Below are positions 23,561 through 34,312 of a stretch of 64,000 nt of DNA, in pieces. Numbering within the stretch: the first letter of the stretch is position 1; every line of letters starts with the position of its first letter. Origin of the DNA: Rhipicephalus microplus (lineage: Eukaryota; Arthropoda; Arachnida; Ixodida; Ixodidae). Position numbers and translations under genes: made by a program. The DNA lies in NCBI RefSeq assembly GCF_043290135.1, contig NW_027464588.1, positions 1,189,501-1,253,500 on the forward strand. The letters are read 5' to 3'. The notes under the pieces are model-generated. The model was not told where the DNA came from. It saw only the letters and a program-made list of their open reading frames with translations, and ran no database searches.

Positions 23561-24199
23561 CAGCAGTTCATAAGACCAGGAAAATAACACCTAACCAACG
23601 AGACACCCTTTACCACCACTTCAAATACACAAATTTTGACGACGGTGACGCATGCTGAAAAACACGGCGTAGGCATAAAATATGCGCTAAAAGGTTACCT
23701 ACAGCCCACTGAATCTCCCAACGTATTTGAAGCAGCGATTTGTACAGCCTACCTTTATATTGACATTTCTTTGCACAAGCGCTGTTGGATGAGCAATCGT
23801 TGCTTATTACTGTAATATCGAAAAGAACAGTTTATTTAACTGACGTAGTCTTGTACCAAGTCATCAAATATGTCACGTTTTCCGGAACGCGTCTTGTCTT
23901 TCGGGAATGGCTTCTATGACTTCCTCGCGTATCTTTTTCGTATGTGTTCAGCTTCATTACACTGACTACGGGTTGGGGCTTGTCGAAGCATAACGAATGT
24001 TTTACAACAGTACCTCATCAACTTAAAGTGAGGACGACGCAGTGAGTAATGGAAAAGAGATGTTTAGTGTCACTTCAAGACAACAGGGAAGCCGAGGGGG
24101 TCAAGGAACATACGAATGTTAGGAATATCATAGCTGAAATCAAAGAGAAGTATCCACATGGGCCGGGCATGTAGTGCGTAGGCCGGATAACCGCAGGCA
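23561..24199. other. Unassigned spacer
   Basis: No coding domain, RNA gene or repeat recognised. Confidence 0.45.
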
Positions 24200-24540
24200 A
24201 GACTCAAATCAAACCGTGAGTCTGAGTCTAAGTGAGTCGAAGCGAGTAATATTTTCGTGCGTTTGAGTCCGGTTGAAGATAAAGAGAGAGAGAGAGAACA
24301 CAAGGAGAAAGGCAGGGAGGTTAACCAGGGCTGAGCATCGGTAGGCTACCCTGCACTGGGGAAGGCAGAGAGGGGAAGGAAAGTTATAGAGGAGGAGAGA
24401 AAAGGTCACTGACTGGGTCAACGCGTAACGTTTCCGTGAGTGTGAGTGAGTCCGGCTCAGAAATATTTTAGTGAGTCTGAGTCTAAATGAGCGATAAGGA
24501 CAATACATATGTCTTGAGTTAGTTGAGTGAGCTACACAAT
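24200..24540. repeat. GAGTC-rich repeat split by a LINE 3' end
   Basis: GTGAGTCTGAGTCTAAGTGA units at both ends match the family at 11,318-12,125. The middle (about 24,277-24,412) is the reverse-strand LINE 3' end listed separately, so a retroelement tail seems to have landed inside the tandem repeat. Confidence 0.65.
24277..24412 (-). mobile_element. LINE 3' UTR fragment (AGGGTAGC family)
   Basis: In reverse complement the order is a C/T-rich stretch, CAGGGTAGCCTACCGATGC, GGTTAACCTCCCTGCC and a terminal (TCTC)n run. It matches the 3' end of the decayed LINE near 8,745-8,820 and the fragments at about 24,840, 47,780 and 49,745. Only the non-coding end remains. Confidence 0.7.
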
Positions 24541-24837
24541 TTTTGCTGATCTATCGAACTCGCTGCACCATGATAATGACATCAACAATAATAACTAACA
24601 ATATCCTTCACTGATGCGTTCTACAACTGACACGGTGGTGTACTACCTAAGGGATAGGCCGATGTTTGAGAGAACGCACGCTGTGGGCGTTCCTTAGAAG
24701 AAATCTCGAACGGCAGCGGGCGCACGAGTTTGTGTCGATGCGCCGTTCATAAAAATTGCTTACTTACCGTGCCTAGGGACTAACTCAGGGTATTTGTGTT
24801 GGCGCATACATGTCTAACAGGTGCAGGACAAAAAGTA

Positions 24838-24895
24838 AAGGCAGGCCTGTTAACCAGTATAGAGTGACTGGTATGCTATCCTACACTGGGTGCAT
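24838..24895 (-). mobile_element. Short LINE 3' UTR fragment (AGGGTAGC family), diverged
   Basis: Reverse complement gives CAGTGTAGGATAGCATACCA followed by GGTTAACAGGCCTGCC, a diverged version of the LINE 3' end found four other times here. Confidence 0.55.
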
Positions 24896-25127
24896 ACAAA
24901 TAAGTATAAAGATGAGGAGAACATACGCAGCAAGAAGTGGGAATGTGTGAAATCTAAAATCTCAGGGCATAAATGCGAAGTAAATTAACTTTACGTAATA
25001 AATGTAGAACGAAAATTTTAAATACAGTTTACTTGCTACAAAGCATAAGATAGCATAAATGCAAGGGATTAGAAGATGAATTGGAGAAGTTTTGACATTG
25101 TGGTAATTTTGACGCAGGCGAGAATGG

Positions 25128-25252
25128 TAGAGGCCCACGCGTTTAGTTGCATGTGCATTTTAAAGAACCAGTGCTCGAAATTGCAGCAGCCCTCCACTAT
25201 GGCTCGTAATTATATCGTTGTTTTGAGACTTTAAACGACAACGCTTTTACCC
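25128..25252 (+). mobile_element. Old Ruka-like SINE fragment
   Basis: Diverged body and tail of the SINE: GAGGCCCACG, CATTTTAAAGAACCAGTG, CCCTCCACTATGGC and TATATCGTTGTTTTGAGAC. The tRNA head is missing or unrecognisable. Confidence 0.7.
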
Positions 25253-25382
25253 TATGTTGACAGCGCAAAGATCAGAAGAATACAGCACACTTCAAGCTAG
25301 GGAAAACCTCCATATGAAATAAATATTATAATGAGCTTGTATCCCGCAGGAGGTTGAGCATTCCCACAGGGAGGTAGCTATC

Positions 25383-25640
25383 AAAAGGTGTGTTTCATCT
25401 TGCTTTCCAACGCACACTGAAAAACATTTCACACATTTTAAGGTGTATTTTTTGATAAATCACCTATGTCACATCTATTTATTTCTGCCAAAATTATCCG
25501 AAAGGAAGTAATTTACGGTAACTTACCATTTGTACACCCATTTGTGATTTTTGTTTGTACTACAGGTGTATGTTCACAAATTACACCAAAGGGTGTTTCC
25601 TTGAATATTACACCTGTCATATATGTGTATATTTTAGAGC
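25383..25640. repeat. Cluster of GGTGTA / TACACC motifs in AT-rich DNA
   Basis: GGTGT(A/G) and its complement recur about eight times in 250 bp, in both orientations. It could be a degenerate foldback or tandem element. Boundaries are unclear. A 112-residue frame beginning at 25,466 crosses it, but no domain is visible. Confidence 0.35.
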
Positions 25641-26600
25641 ATCAATACATATCAAATCTCAACAGATGCAATCATACCGCATGGCAAAGTTTTGGTGAAG
25701 ATCGATGCTTCAGCATTTCTTTTCGTTTCACGTCTTATTCGCTGATATATCGCGATATATCCTGCTTTTATTATACCACCTCCTATTTACATTATAGAAT
25801 CTAAGAACTTATACAACTGAGCAGTTCAGATCAGGTGATGTCATTATGAAGAAGCTTGAAAAGAGCTGTTTTTTTTTGTTAACTCGGCATAATTTCGCGG
25901 GCACTGAAGTGATAAAAATGCCAATAATTTAACAGTGCTAGGACAAACTAGAGGCTCCTTTGTAGCGAAGCGATGGTTACATATGCTAATGAGATTTTTT
26001 TCTGAACTCGCTCAGTGTTGCAACTGCTAGATTCGAAATACCATTACAGATCTTTGACGGATATTTGAGCAGGGGAAGACCGATTGTCGTGTGCAAATTA
26101 CGGAAGGAAGGGTATCGAATTCTCGTGATATTCTGCAACCGATGCCAAGAAAACAAACACTTCGTAGCAACGCACTTAAAGTGAAAACAGAAGTAGAAGG
26201 TGATTCCGAAAATAATACCGAAATATCTGATCTCAGGCACCTTACATCAGGGTAGAGAACATATTCTAAAAACGATGCGCTTACAGCTTTGTGATTCAAG
26301 GTCATGACTTTGATCTTAGCAGTACTGAGAGAGAGAGGAAATTCATCTTATATAATCTAAAACAAAACAACTATTCTTGCGGTGTGCAAAAGTCGTTAAC
26401 AGAATCTATTTCCTTAAACAGTAACGACCATAAATAAAACAAATACTCGTATTTTGAGTAGACTGGTGGAATGTTCCAAGCTAGGAGCAGTCAAAACAGA
26501 CACTGCGAATTTTATGGACGCCAGCTTCACCCAGGTTAAACAAGTTAAAGACATAGTATTCTAGGATATGTTGTGCTAAGCTTGCATAAAACCGTTTTTC
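25641..26600. other. Unassigned AT-rich spacer
   Basis: No domain-bearing frame or RNA gene recognised. Older diverged repeats are likely but cannot be named by eye. Confidence 0.4.
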
Positions 26601-26715
26601 TCCTTACAGCTCACACCTGCAAGTCAACCGGCTCCTAGTTACCTCTGAGGAAGGAGACCAGCAAGCTCCAAAATGTCGGTGGAGTCTTCAAAATTAAGTA
26701 ACTCTGGTTAAAGAC
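26601..26715 (+). repeat. Retroelement end fragment with hammerhead-like core, degenerate
   Basis: CTGAGGA (26,645-26,651) is followed by a small hairpin with arms GGAG (26,653-26,656) and CTCC (26,666-26,669), then AAAA and TGTC. The layout CTGANGA, stem II, GAAA is that of the hammerhead ribozymes found in Penelope-like elements. The expected GAAA reads AAAA here, and stem III cannot be confirmed. Read as a decayed repeat end, not an active ribozyme. Confidence 0.35.
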
Positions 26716-28140
26716 ATCTGTAAGTTCACTTCCGTACGACACGATTAACGCTTCCTCATGCTTCCCCAGGCTCTGGCCCTGTAAAGCAACCACATCAGCA
26801 GCAAAGCAGAGATTCCTGTCTGAGCGAAAAAAAAAAATCTCCCACCTGATGATAAAGACGCCTCTTTTATTTGTCGGAACTCCTTTATTCTCTCTCTATA
26901 TTCACGCTGTAGAATAACAGCGACAGCATTGTAACATTTATACCTTGAGCGGAAGCCACAAAACTTCTTTCCCAGGCCCACTACTTTACGCCTGTCATTG
27001 ACGGCTTCCATTCAGGTCTTTCTGACATTTGCCTTTACGAGGCCTTTGTCCTCGCCTTTTCTTACTGCTCCGTTCAATGTGCAAACAGCTGGCGACAATT
27101 ACTCCGAAGTTGTTTTCGCTTTTACGCTGAAGGTGCATTGAAGTAGGAAGCACGGAGTACGGCGCTTGCCCTCGCCTCTCCCACATTCCTTCCTTGATCG
27201 ATGTGCAGCAATCGATTTCGTAACGGCCTCCATGAAATGGGAAGTGGGCGCCATCGATCAAATAATCAAGACAGAGTGGCGGTGGCTTTTTTGTTGTAGC
27301 CAGCCACCATTGGTTAAACTGCATTGGGTCCAAAACGTCGGTGTTTTTTTAATACGTCAGGTACTTTTCGAATATTCTAAGTGGAGTTTGGTGCCACTTT
27401 GTTTCCTGTGTCCCGAACTTTGAATTGTGGGGGCGTAACGCTGAAGCTAACATAGCAAACCCGCCCCCCCCCCCTTTTTTTTCAAGACCAGTATGGAGTG
27501 TTCACGTCAGTATTCCCTCAGATCTTTGTGCCACCTAAGCAAGTCCTGACCAAGTACAAAGCTATATCATGCCTCCGCTTTGGGAAATGTGGTCTGAGCA
27601 TTTTCAAAAGCGTGTTTTTTTTTGTTTTCGAGTGCCATAAAAATAACCAGAAAGGTTGCCTGACGCCATTTCCGCGGTACCGTACCCACGATGTCGGAAA
27701 ATTTATCCGGGCTAGACAGCATCACACTTGCGCCATCTCGACAAGCGCCCTTCTTCCAGAAAATGAAATTCTAGGGCACCAGCCCACACAGTATTCAGTG
27801 CTAAACCCTTTGAAGACGTTGTTGCGTTTTCTTTGGGAAACAAGACTGAACGACAAACTGTGACGGTTCGCTCACAATACTGGTGCACAGTATGTACAAC
27901 GGTGAACACTGTTAGGGTGAACACGCGAGCGTGTGGCTTGCCGGTTCTGTTTTTGTGACCGGACTGTAGAATCGGCCCAGTGAATGCGTGCTCTCTCACG
28001 TTCCCACTGTTGGCGCGTGCTCGGCGCCACGGCTGCGATGGGATAGACGATGTCACTCACAATGCAGCCAATAATGCACGTGTCTGGGTACGACGCTGAG
28101 AACGATGTAAGCGATAGCACAGCCAATGGAGACCACTCGT
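26716..28140. other. Unassigned spacer
   Basis: Frames up to 125 residues overlap on both strands with no domain. A C-run (27,464-27,474) sits beside a T-run. No gene can be supported. Confidence 0.4.
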
Positions 28141-28149
28141 GGCACCGAT

Positions 28150-28495
28150 GACGAATGGTTTTAGGGGCGAAGATCCTTACGCCGGGGGTCGTATATATGT
28201 CCCGTGTCGATAGTCGTCTTAGTCGTTGTAGTAGCCAGTTACATCGCATTCATCATCATCATCAGCGTGACTACGTCCACTGCAGTACAAAGGCCTCTCC
28301 CATCATTCGCCAGTCAACTTCGTCCTGTGCTCGCTGCTGTAGTTGCATTGCTTTGCATGCCAATAAAAACGGTGTCACAGCATATCTACAGAGTGAATGA
28401 TGATGAGTGAAGCGTCTGTCAGTCCGTTCGTGCTTCCGTGCGTCCGTCCATGCGTCCCTGTGTGCCTCCGTCCATCCGCTTCATTCTAAACATCG
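28150..28495. repeat. Dispersed repeat: CATCATCATC module plus CCGT-type tail
   Basis: TCATCATCATCATCAGCG, then GACTACGTCCACTGCAGTAC and AAAGGCCTCTCCC, is a phrase found widely in arthropod repeats. It leads into GTGAATGATGATGAGTGAAG and a degenerate TCCGTCCATGCG body, the same as at 12,785-13,020. The two modules are probably parts of one repeat family, since lead-in and body keep the same order at both sites. Confidence 0.6.
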
Positions 28496-30510
28496 TGGAT
28501 ATATATTTTTTTCGTTTCTCAAGCCACCCCTGTAAAACGTCGAATTTCCCGCCCTTTCGAGAGAAAACGATGTCCCCCAAAAAAGTAAAGTGCCTCCTTT
28601 GAGAACATATGATTGACAACATGCTGCAGTAATCGGCGTCGCAAGTAGTGAAAGGTAATAATTCATTTCTGCTTTCTTTACGGGCAACTGAAACAGCTTC
28701 GTTTCTTCTCAAGCGGAGCTGTTTCAATGAAGTAGACATGAAACAGGTGAGGGCTGGACACCTTAGCACAGTTGTATATTCAATTCACATAGTCGACTCG
28801 TATTTGAATCAATACGATCCTAATACAAAGTTAGAATGCATTTAGGCCAAGATGTACCAATGTAAATGGCATCGAAAACTAATAAAACAGAGTGTGGAAA
28901 TCACGTGTATATCTAAGGACCCGCCAACCATAGAAATACGCATGTCTTCAGAAATAGTTTCAGACTCTCCATGGGCTATGTATACAGAAATTAATTGGAT
29001 TTTGCCATTTGACACACTCCCCATAGAGCCCCTTACCACGCAGCCACTGCTTAACAGACCAAAAAGCTGCCTTTCGAGTGATAAAAACAGACGTGTCATT
29101 TATTTCATGTTTTATATCAAGATTAGACTGCTATATTATAACCAAATTCTGGTTCAATGCAAATCAGTGCTCCAACCGTGCGTTTACTTGTAAATAAATA
29201 TGGCGGGTGCGTTTTAATGATACACAAAAGATATGCCTTCACCAATGTCATACGAAGATAAAGTACGGGAACCTCGTTTGCAGAACGCCTTCGTGAAAAT
29301 TCACAAAAAAAGGACGGTTGATATCACATTCACAACTGGCATCATATTCGTCGACTGGTTCTGTTGTGCTCTTCTAATAAAATGTCACCTTGCAATATGA
29401 TAAAAAAAGCAATTACACCCGACTATTGCGCTGCCGTAACAGACGCATTATTCTCTGCGTTGGTGCAAATGGGCCGAAAATAATTATTAAAAACAGCGAC
29501 TGCACAATCAGATGGCAAGAGAATGTGTATTTTTTAAGTCTCGGTGTATTATCAGATAGCATTCAAAAGGGTAGACGTTGAGGTGAGTGGAAGTGGTGGT
29601 CCATTCGGAATTAAATCTATTCGTCTTAAAGGGATTTGTTACATGTCCCACGAGAACAGCCACTGAGTATGAGATTATAATTTAATTTCTTATAGGGAAG
29701 ATCAATGGCGGCGAAGGTGACGCAGTTTTCTGTTAACGACATATTTGCATGTCAGAAATGTTAACTGATCCATTCTAAAACGATGCTCCGTTGAGGGCAA
29801 GATGAATGAAATTTTCATTGAATTTCTTATCCGCAGGCGCTGTGTCTATTTGCTGTAACATGACACTTTGTCAGTAATTACTGCCAGCCGCGTGTCTTCC
29901 TGATTGTCCTCTACATTAAGAAGGAGAAAACACGGAGAATAAAATTTTGTGAACTAGTCTGCTAAAACCAGAGGTAAGCGGCCACTTCGCTCTAGATAGC
30001 TTTTGGACATTGGCTAATAGCCTAGCCTTTCTTTGTTCCCTCACTGTTTCAGCTTGTAATGGTAGCTTACACGGGCAGAAGGAGGGGGTGGCGATTCCTA
30101 AGAGAAAAAAAGTGAGCACCACCACTGTCTGCACCAGAGTGCTACATCTCAGCAGCATTTCGCGAGAAAATAAGATAAGGAGGAATTAAAAGGGATAGAT
30201 ACAGGAATAAAGATTGAGAGAGCAATAAAATATTGGGAGACGGTTAGACAAGTCTGCGGACGGGGCCCCGATCGGCGAGCGGTCGTTGAAGAGAAGACAC
30301 CGCGAACGAGACAACCGTATGACACGAAATTTACCGAGCAAGCGTTTGCTGATACATGCGTCTACTTTCTGCTGATTGGCCAATAGTGAGGGGGGAAGGG
30401 CACTCACTTTCGCAACGAAAGTTACATTGGCCGTATTTTAATCGTTTTCATGTGTCCGGTGGCCGCACTGCTCACCGCATCATCTGGCATGACGTCAGAG
30501 AAAGAGCTAG
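28496..30510. other. Unassigned spacer left of the LTR element
   Basis: About 2 kb of AT-rich DNA with short frames. A purine-rich patch at about 30,165-30,350 resembles that near 2,170. No gene recognised. The last five bases (GCTAG, 30,506-30,510) are the left target duplication of the LTR element. Confidence 0.45.
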
Positions 30511-30718
30511 TGTCACAGAACGAGCGCTAAAAAAGAGCGCGCCGCCAAATCCTTGCGACAACGGGCGGCAGAAACGCCGCGAGGTAAAAAGAAAAAAAAA
30601 GAAAGCAAACATCCAGGGCTCCCGGGCGCGCGCTCTCCCCGCAGAAGCACGGCTTCGCAGACGATCCTCCTCACCCCACATCGGCGGCCCAGCAAGACCG
30701 CGATTTTTCTAGAACGAA

Positions 30719-33700
30719 TGCCACACTGCCATCTTAGTACACAAGAATGTCACAGCCATTCAACATGAAATTGAGGGTACGAGTATTCATCACACACTGG
30801 TGGAAATTATACCAAAAAGACGAGGAGACAAGCCACTCTTCATTTTAAATATATACAGCCCTCCAAGAGATACAGCTGCGGATCTACCTTACATCTTTCG
30901 GAAAGCAACAAATCTGGCGAAGGATGCAAAGCTGCTCGTACTAGGCGATTTTAACGCAAAACATCCCGAATGGGGATACCCGAAATCCAACCCCAAGGGT
31001 CGCCGATTATGGAGCATCATACACGACCTAGGTTTCAGTATCCTCAATGATCCGGAGCAATCGACGCGAATCGGGAACAGCGTATGTCGAGATACTACCC
31101 CAGACCTCTCCCTTTGCAAAAACACGGAGGGTGCCCGTTGGCAAAACACAGGTCACACCGTAGGAAGTGACCATTTCATTCTAGCGGTAACCATTGAGTT
31201 AACCACAAGCAATGTAAAAAAACGAGCCACAGCTCGCATTACAGACTGGGATAAATTCCGCCAACTGCGCAAAGAAACGGCACCCGATTCGGTATTGGAC
31301 TTGAACGAATGGATACTTTCTTTGAGTCGAGATGTGGACGCTACAACATACCAAGCAGACGTAACTCCGGAACAGCCATCAACAGATTCACGCCTTCTAC
31401 ATATGTGGGAGGCGCATGAAAGCCTCATGCGTAGGTGGCGGCGCCAACGTCACAACACAAGGCTCCGCCGCCGCATCTCGAGGCTCGAACGTGAATTAGA
31501 AGCCCACACCGCTGTGCTAACACGCCAACAGTGGGGCCAACTTTGCGGCAGCCTCAATGGCCAGATGGGCTGCAAGAAAACGTGGCATCTTCTGCGACAC
31601 CTGCTGGACCCTGGTAGCTCCAAGTCGGCCGCACGCAAACAGCTCGCGCGAATTGTCCATCAATACCCGGGCACCAACGAAGAGCTGCTGGAGGAGCTCA
31701 TCACCCGCTACATCAACACATCTCAGAAACAGAACAGCACAGCGCAGTTGCCTGAATACACTGGAACAGCCAACGAACAGTTGGACGCCGACATTTCGGA
31801 AAGTGAGGTTTGCATAGCGCTACATAAACTGCGTACAACATCGGCACCCGGTCCTGACGGGGTGACAAATAAGACGCTGCGCAACCTCGATCCAAAGTCG
31901 GTAGGGGCCATTACTGAATATATGAATGAGTGCTGGAGGTCCGGCCATTTGCCATCAGAATGGAAACACGCAAGGGTCGCGTTTATACCGAAACCGGGCA
32001 AGAAACTCGACCTGGAGAATCTTCGTCCAATCTCGTTGACCTCCTGCCTGGGCAAACTAATGGAGCATGTTGTCCTCTGTCGCTTGCAAAATTTCGCGGA
32101 AGAGCACCGCCTACTTCCCCCCACAATGCTGGGCTTCAGGGCCCATCTATCCACTCAGGATGCGCTCATCCAGTTGCATCACGATCTCCTACGACCTGAG
32201 AGTGGCACTAGTACCAAGGCTTTGCTCGGTCTGGACCTTCACAAAGCATTTGACAACGTGAAGCATAGTGCCATTTTAGGCAGTCTGTCCGAACTACGAT
32301 CCGGGGAACGCATATTTAACTACGTCCGTGCTTTCTTATCTAATCGAACGGTTGAACTCTCAGTGGGTGACCTTCGTTCTAAGCTCATCACACTCGGTGA
32401 TCGCGGCACCCCGCAGGGAGCTGTTTTGTCCCCTTTCCTTTTCAACCTCGCTATGAGGTCACTACCTCCCAAACTTGACACGATACCCGGCCTGCGATAC
32501 ACCCTCTACGCAGATGACATCACGCTCTGGACGACGGTGGGATCCGATGGTCAAATCGAGGAGACTCTTCAAAGAGCAACCGACGTAGTCGTTCAGCACG
32601 TGTCAGAAGCGGGTTTGGAGTGTTCCCAGAGCAAATCGGAGCTACTATTACTGCGACCTCCAGATCGCCGCAAAATTAAGACTCCACTTCCTAGTATTAA
32701 CGTGTATGTCAATGACACGCCAATTAAGCAGGTGGCCCACATGAGAGTACTCGGACTCATTGTGCAAACAAACCACCACAACAACATTACGCTAGACCGT
32801 CTCACCGTAACCGTGAACCAGACGGCCCATCTTATATCTCGAGTGAGCGCTCGCAATCGAGGCATGAAGGAGAAAGAACTGCTACAGATAATTCAAGCCT
32901 TCGTTTTGTCGCGCTTCACGTACGCCCTCCCTTATTTGCACCTCCTTCAATCTGAGCGAGCCCAACTAAATCGGCTCTTACGCAAAGCGTATAAGGTGGC
33001 ATTGGGTCTCCCCCGAAACACATCGACAGAGCACCTCCTCAGTCTTGGGCTGCATAACACCTTAGAAGAACTTCTTGAAGCGCATCTTACGGCGCAAATT
33101 CACCGATTACAGGGAAGCAGGACGGGGCGTTGGATCCTTGCTAACATTGACCATGTGGTATCTCCTACGGGTAACGATCCGGCTGTCATCCCCCCCAACA
33201 TCAGAAAGAAATTCCTCATAAAACCACTGCCAAAGAACATGTTGGCCAGCCATCACGACGGTAGAAGGAAAGCGAGGGCCAAATTCTTGCAAAAAACGTA
33301 CGCGTCCAACCCAACCGTTGCGTACGTTGACGCCGCCCAATACCGAGAGTTTACTAAAGCATATGCAATAAGCGTAATCACTCTCCCCGGCAACAACGCC
33401 AATTCACCTCAAATTAAAGCGGCTGCTTCTGTCCGTGTGCTTAATACGACAGAAGCTGAGGAAGCGGCGATAGCGCTAGCAGCAGCATCCGGATTCACCA
33501 CTATACTCAGTGACTCAAAGGCTGCTATATCCAACTTCGCACGTGGCATTGTGGCCCCCACAACTCTGCGTTTACTATTGCCCAGTCTCCTTACAGATGC
33601 TGAGGAAGACGCACTATCCTCCATTGCGCTGGTATGGGTGCCGGCTCACGCGGGGAACCCAGGGAACGAGGCGGCCCACCTATATGCTCGAGGATTCGTC

Positions 33701-34132
33701 AGCCGAGCGGTGGTACCCGCCTCTGATTTGGAAAACCCTGGTGAAGCCTTGACATCCTACCATGACATCACACAATATTACCGTCTTTCGAGGCAGACAA
33801 AACCACCCCCGCACCATAAGCTAACTAAGCGCCAGGAGGTTATCTGGCGCCGCTTGCAAACACATTCATTTCCGTGCCCATACATTTATGCACGTATATA
33901 CCCCGACTCGATTGATCCGCATTGCTCGCATTGTGGCTCAATAGCCACACTTAATCACATTCTCTGGGCCTGCAGGGAAGATCCCCCCTCTCTCGATCTC
34001 CTAGCCGCTCCCTCGCCAGAGGGGTGGGAGGCAGTTCTGACCTCCACCAGCCTGGCCGTTCAGCTCCAGGCCGTACAAAGGGCAGAGGAGGTGGCCATCA
34101 GGTTCAGCCTGGCGGGTCACCTACCTCCTTAA
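30719..34132 (+). CDS. LINE ORF2 polyprotein: endonuclease (partial), reverse transcriptase, RNase H, zinc-finger tail
   Basis: The frame is open from the insertion junction to TAA at 34,130-34,132. There is no native start: the first in-frame GTG is at 30,800, and numbering below starts there (1,110 residues). The endonuclease part shows Gly-Asp-Phe-Asn-Ala near residue 48 and Ser-Asp-His-Phe near 122, but its N-terminus is lost. The reverse transcriptase has Ala-Pro-Gly-Pro-Asp-Gly near 350, Asp-Leu-His-Lys-Ala-Phe-Asp near 480, Gly-Thr-Pro-Gln-Gly-Ala near 535 and the catalytic Tyr-Ala-Asp-Asp at 570-573. RNase H follows, with Asp near 844, Glu near 885 and Asp 905, and His where many relatives have the last acidic residue (Gly-Asn-Glu-Ala-Ala-His). 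A Cys-X2-Cys, His, Cys tail (Cys-Ser-His-Cys to Trp-Ala-Cys) ends it. The protein would nick DNA and prime reverse transcription on it, but lacks part of the nuclease. Confidence 0.92.
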   Translation, partial: CHTAILVHKNVTAIQHEIEGTSIHHTLVEIIPKRRGDKPLFILNIYSPPRDTAADLPYIFRKATNLAKDAKLLVLGDFNAKHPEWGYPKSNPKGRRLWSIIHDLGFSILNDPEQSTRIGNSVCRDTTPDLSLCKNTEGARWQNTGHTVGSDHFILAVTIELTTSNVKKRATARITDWDKFRQLRKETAPDSVLDLNEWILSLSRDVDATTYQADVTPEQPSTDSRLLHMWEAHESLMRRWRRQRHNTRLRRRISRLERELEAHTAVLTRQQWGQLCGSLNGQMGCKKTWHLLRHLLDPGSSKSAARKQLARIVHQYPGTNEELLEELITRYINTSQKQNSTAQLPEYTGTANEQLDADISESEVCIALHKLRTTSAPGPDGVTNKTLRNLDPKSVGAITEYMNECWRSGHLPSEWKHARVAFIPKPGKKLDLENLRPISLTSCLGKLMEHVVLCRLQNFAEEHRLLPPTMLGFRAHLSTQDALIQLHHDLLRPESGTSTKALLGLDLHKAFDNVKHSAILGSLSELRSGERIFNYVRAFLSNRTVELSVGDLRSKLITLGDRGTPQGAVLSPFLFNLAMRSLPPKLDTIPGLRYTLYADDITLWTTVGSDGQIEETLQRATDVVVQHVSEAGLECSQSKSELLLLRPPDRRKIKTPLPSINVYVNDTPIKQVAHMRVLGLIVQTNHHNNITLDRLTVTVNQTAHLISRVSARNRGMKEKELLQIIQAFVLSRFTYALPYLHLLQSERAQLNRLLRKAYKVALGLPRNTSTEHLLSLGLHNTLEELLEAHLTAQIHRLQGSRTGRWILANIDHVVSPTGNDPAVIPPNIRKKFLIKPLPKNMLASHHDGRRKARAKFLQKTYASNPTVAYVDAAQYREFTKAYAISVITLPGNNANSPQIKAAASVRVLNTTEAEEAAIALAAASGFTTILSDSKAAISNFARGIVAPTTLRLLLPSLLTDAEEDALSSIALVWVPAHAGNPGNEAAHLYARGFVSRAVVPASDLENPGEALTSYHDITQYYRLSRQTKPPPHHKLTKRQEVIWRRLQTHSFPCPYIYARIYPDSIDPHCSHCGSIATLNHILWACREDPPSLDLLAAPSPEGWEAVLTSTSLAVQLQAVQRAEEVAIRFSLAGHLPP

Positions 34133-34163
34133 GTCTGACGACAATAAAGTTGTGTTCTCTCTC
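30719..34163 (+). mobile_element. Nested 5'-truncated LINE (I-group-like) with 12-bp target duplication
   Basis: The insert lies between two copies of TTCTAGAACGAA (30,707-30,718 and 34,164-34,175). It begins abruptly inside an endonuclease reading frame and ends with a 31-bp 3' UTR containing AATAAA and a TCTCTC terminus in place of poly(A). Perfect target duplications and an undamaged frame indicate a recent insertion, later than the LTR element. At 3,445 bp it lacks any ORF1 and the start of ORF2. The AGGGTAGC-type 3' end seen elsewhere in this window is absent, so it is a different family from the decayed LINE at 5,050-8,850. Confidence 0.95.
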
Positions 34164-34305
34164 TTCTAGAACGAAGGAGGCGGGGTCAGACCGAGTGAAT
34201 CATCCTCGGGAGAGGGCAGTCGAACCGTCTCGTGCCTCTCCCCAGCCTTCGCTGCGTATCGCGCCGACGAAATGACGAGAAACATCTGGAAAGTCGCGCG
34301 CAAGG

Positions 34306-34312
34306 TATTTAA
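34306..34312 (+). promoter_or_regulatory. TATA-like box in the LTR (also 38,212 and 42,118)
   Basis: TATTTAA lies about 130 bp to the right of the LINE insertion in LTR1, offset 350 in the uninterrupted LTR. The same box occurs at matching positions in LTR2 and LTR3. Transcription start would be about 30 bp downstream. Inference from position and sequence only. Confidence 0.4.
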
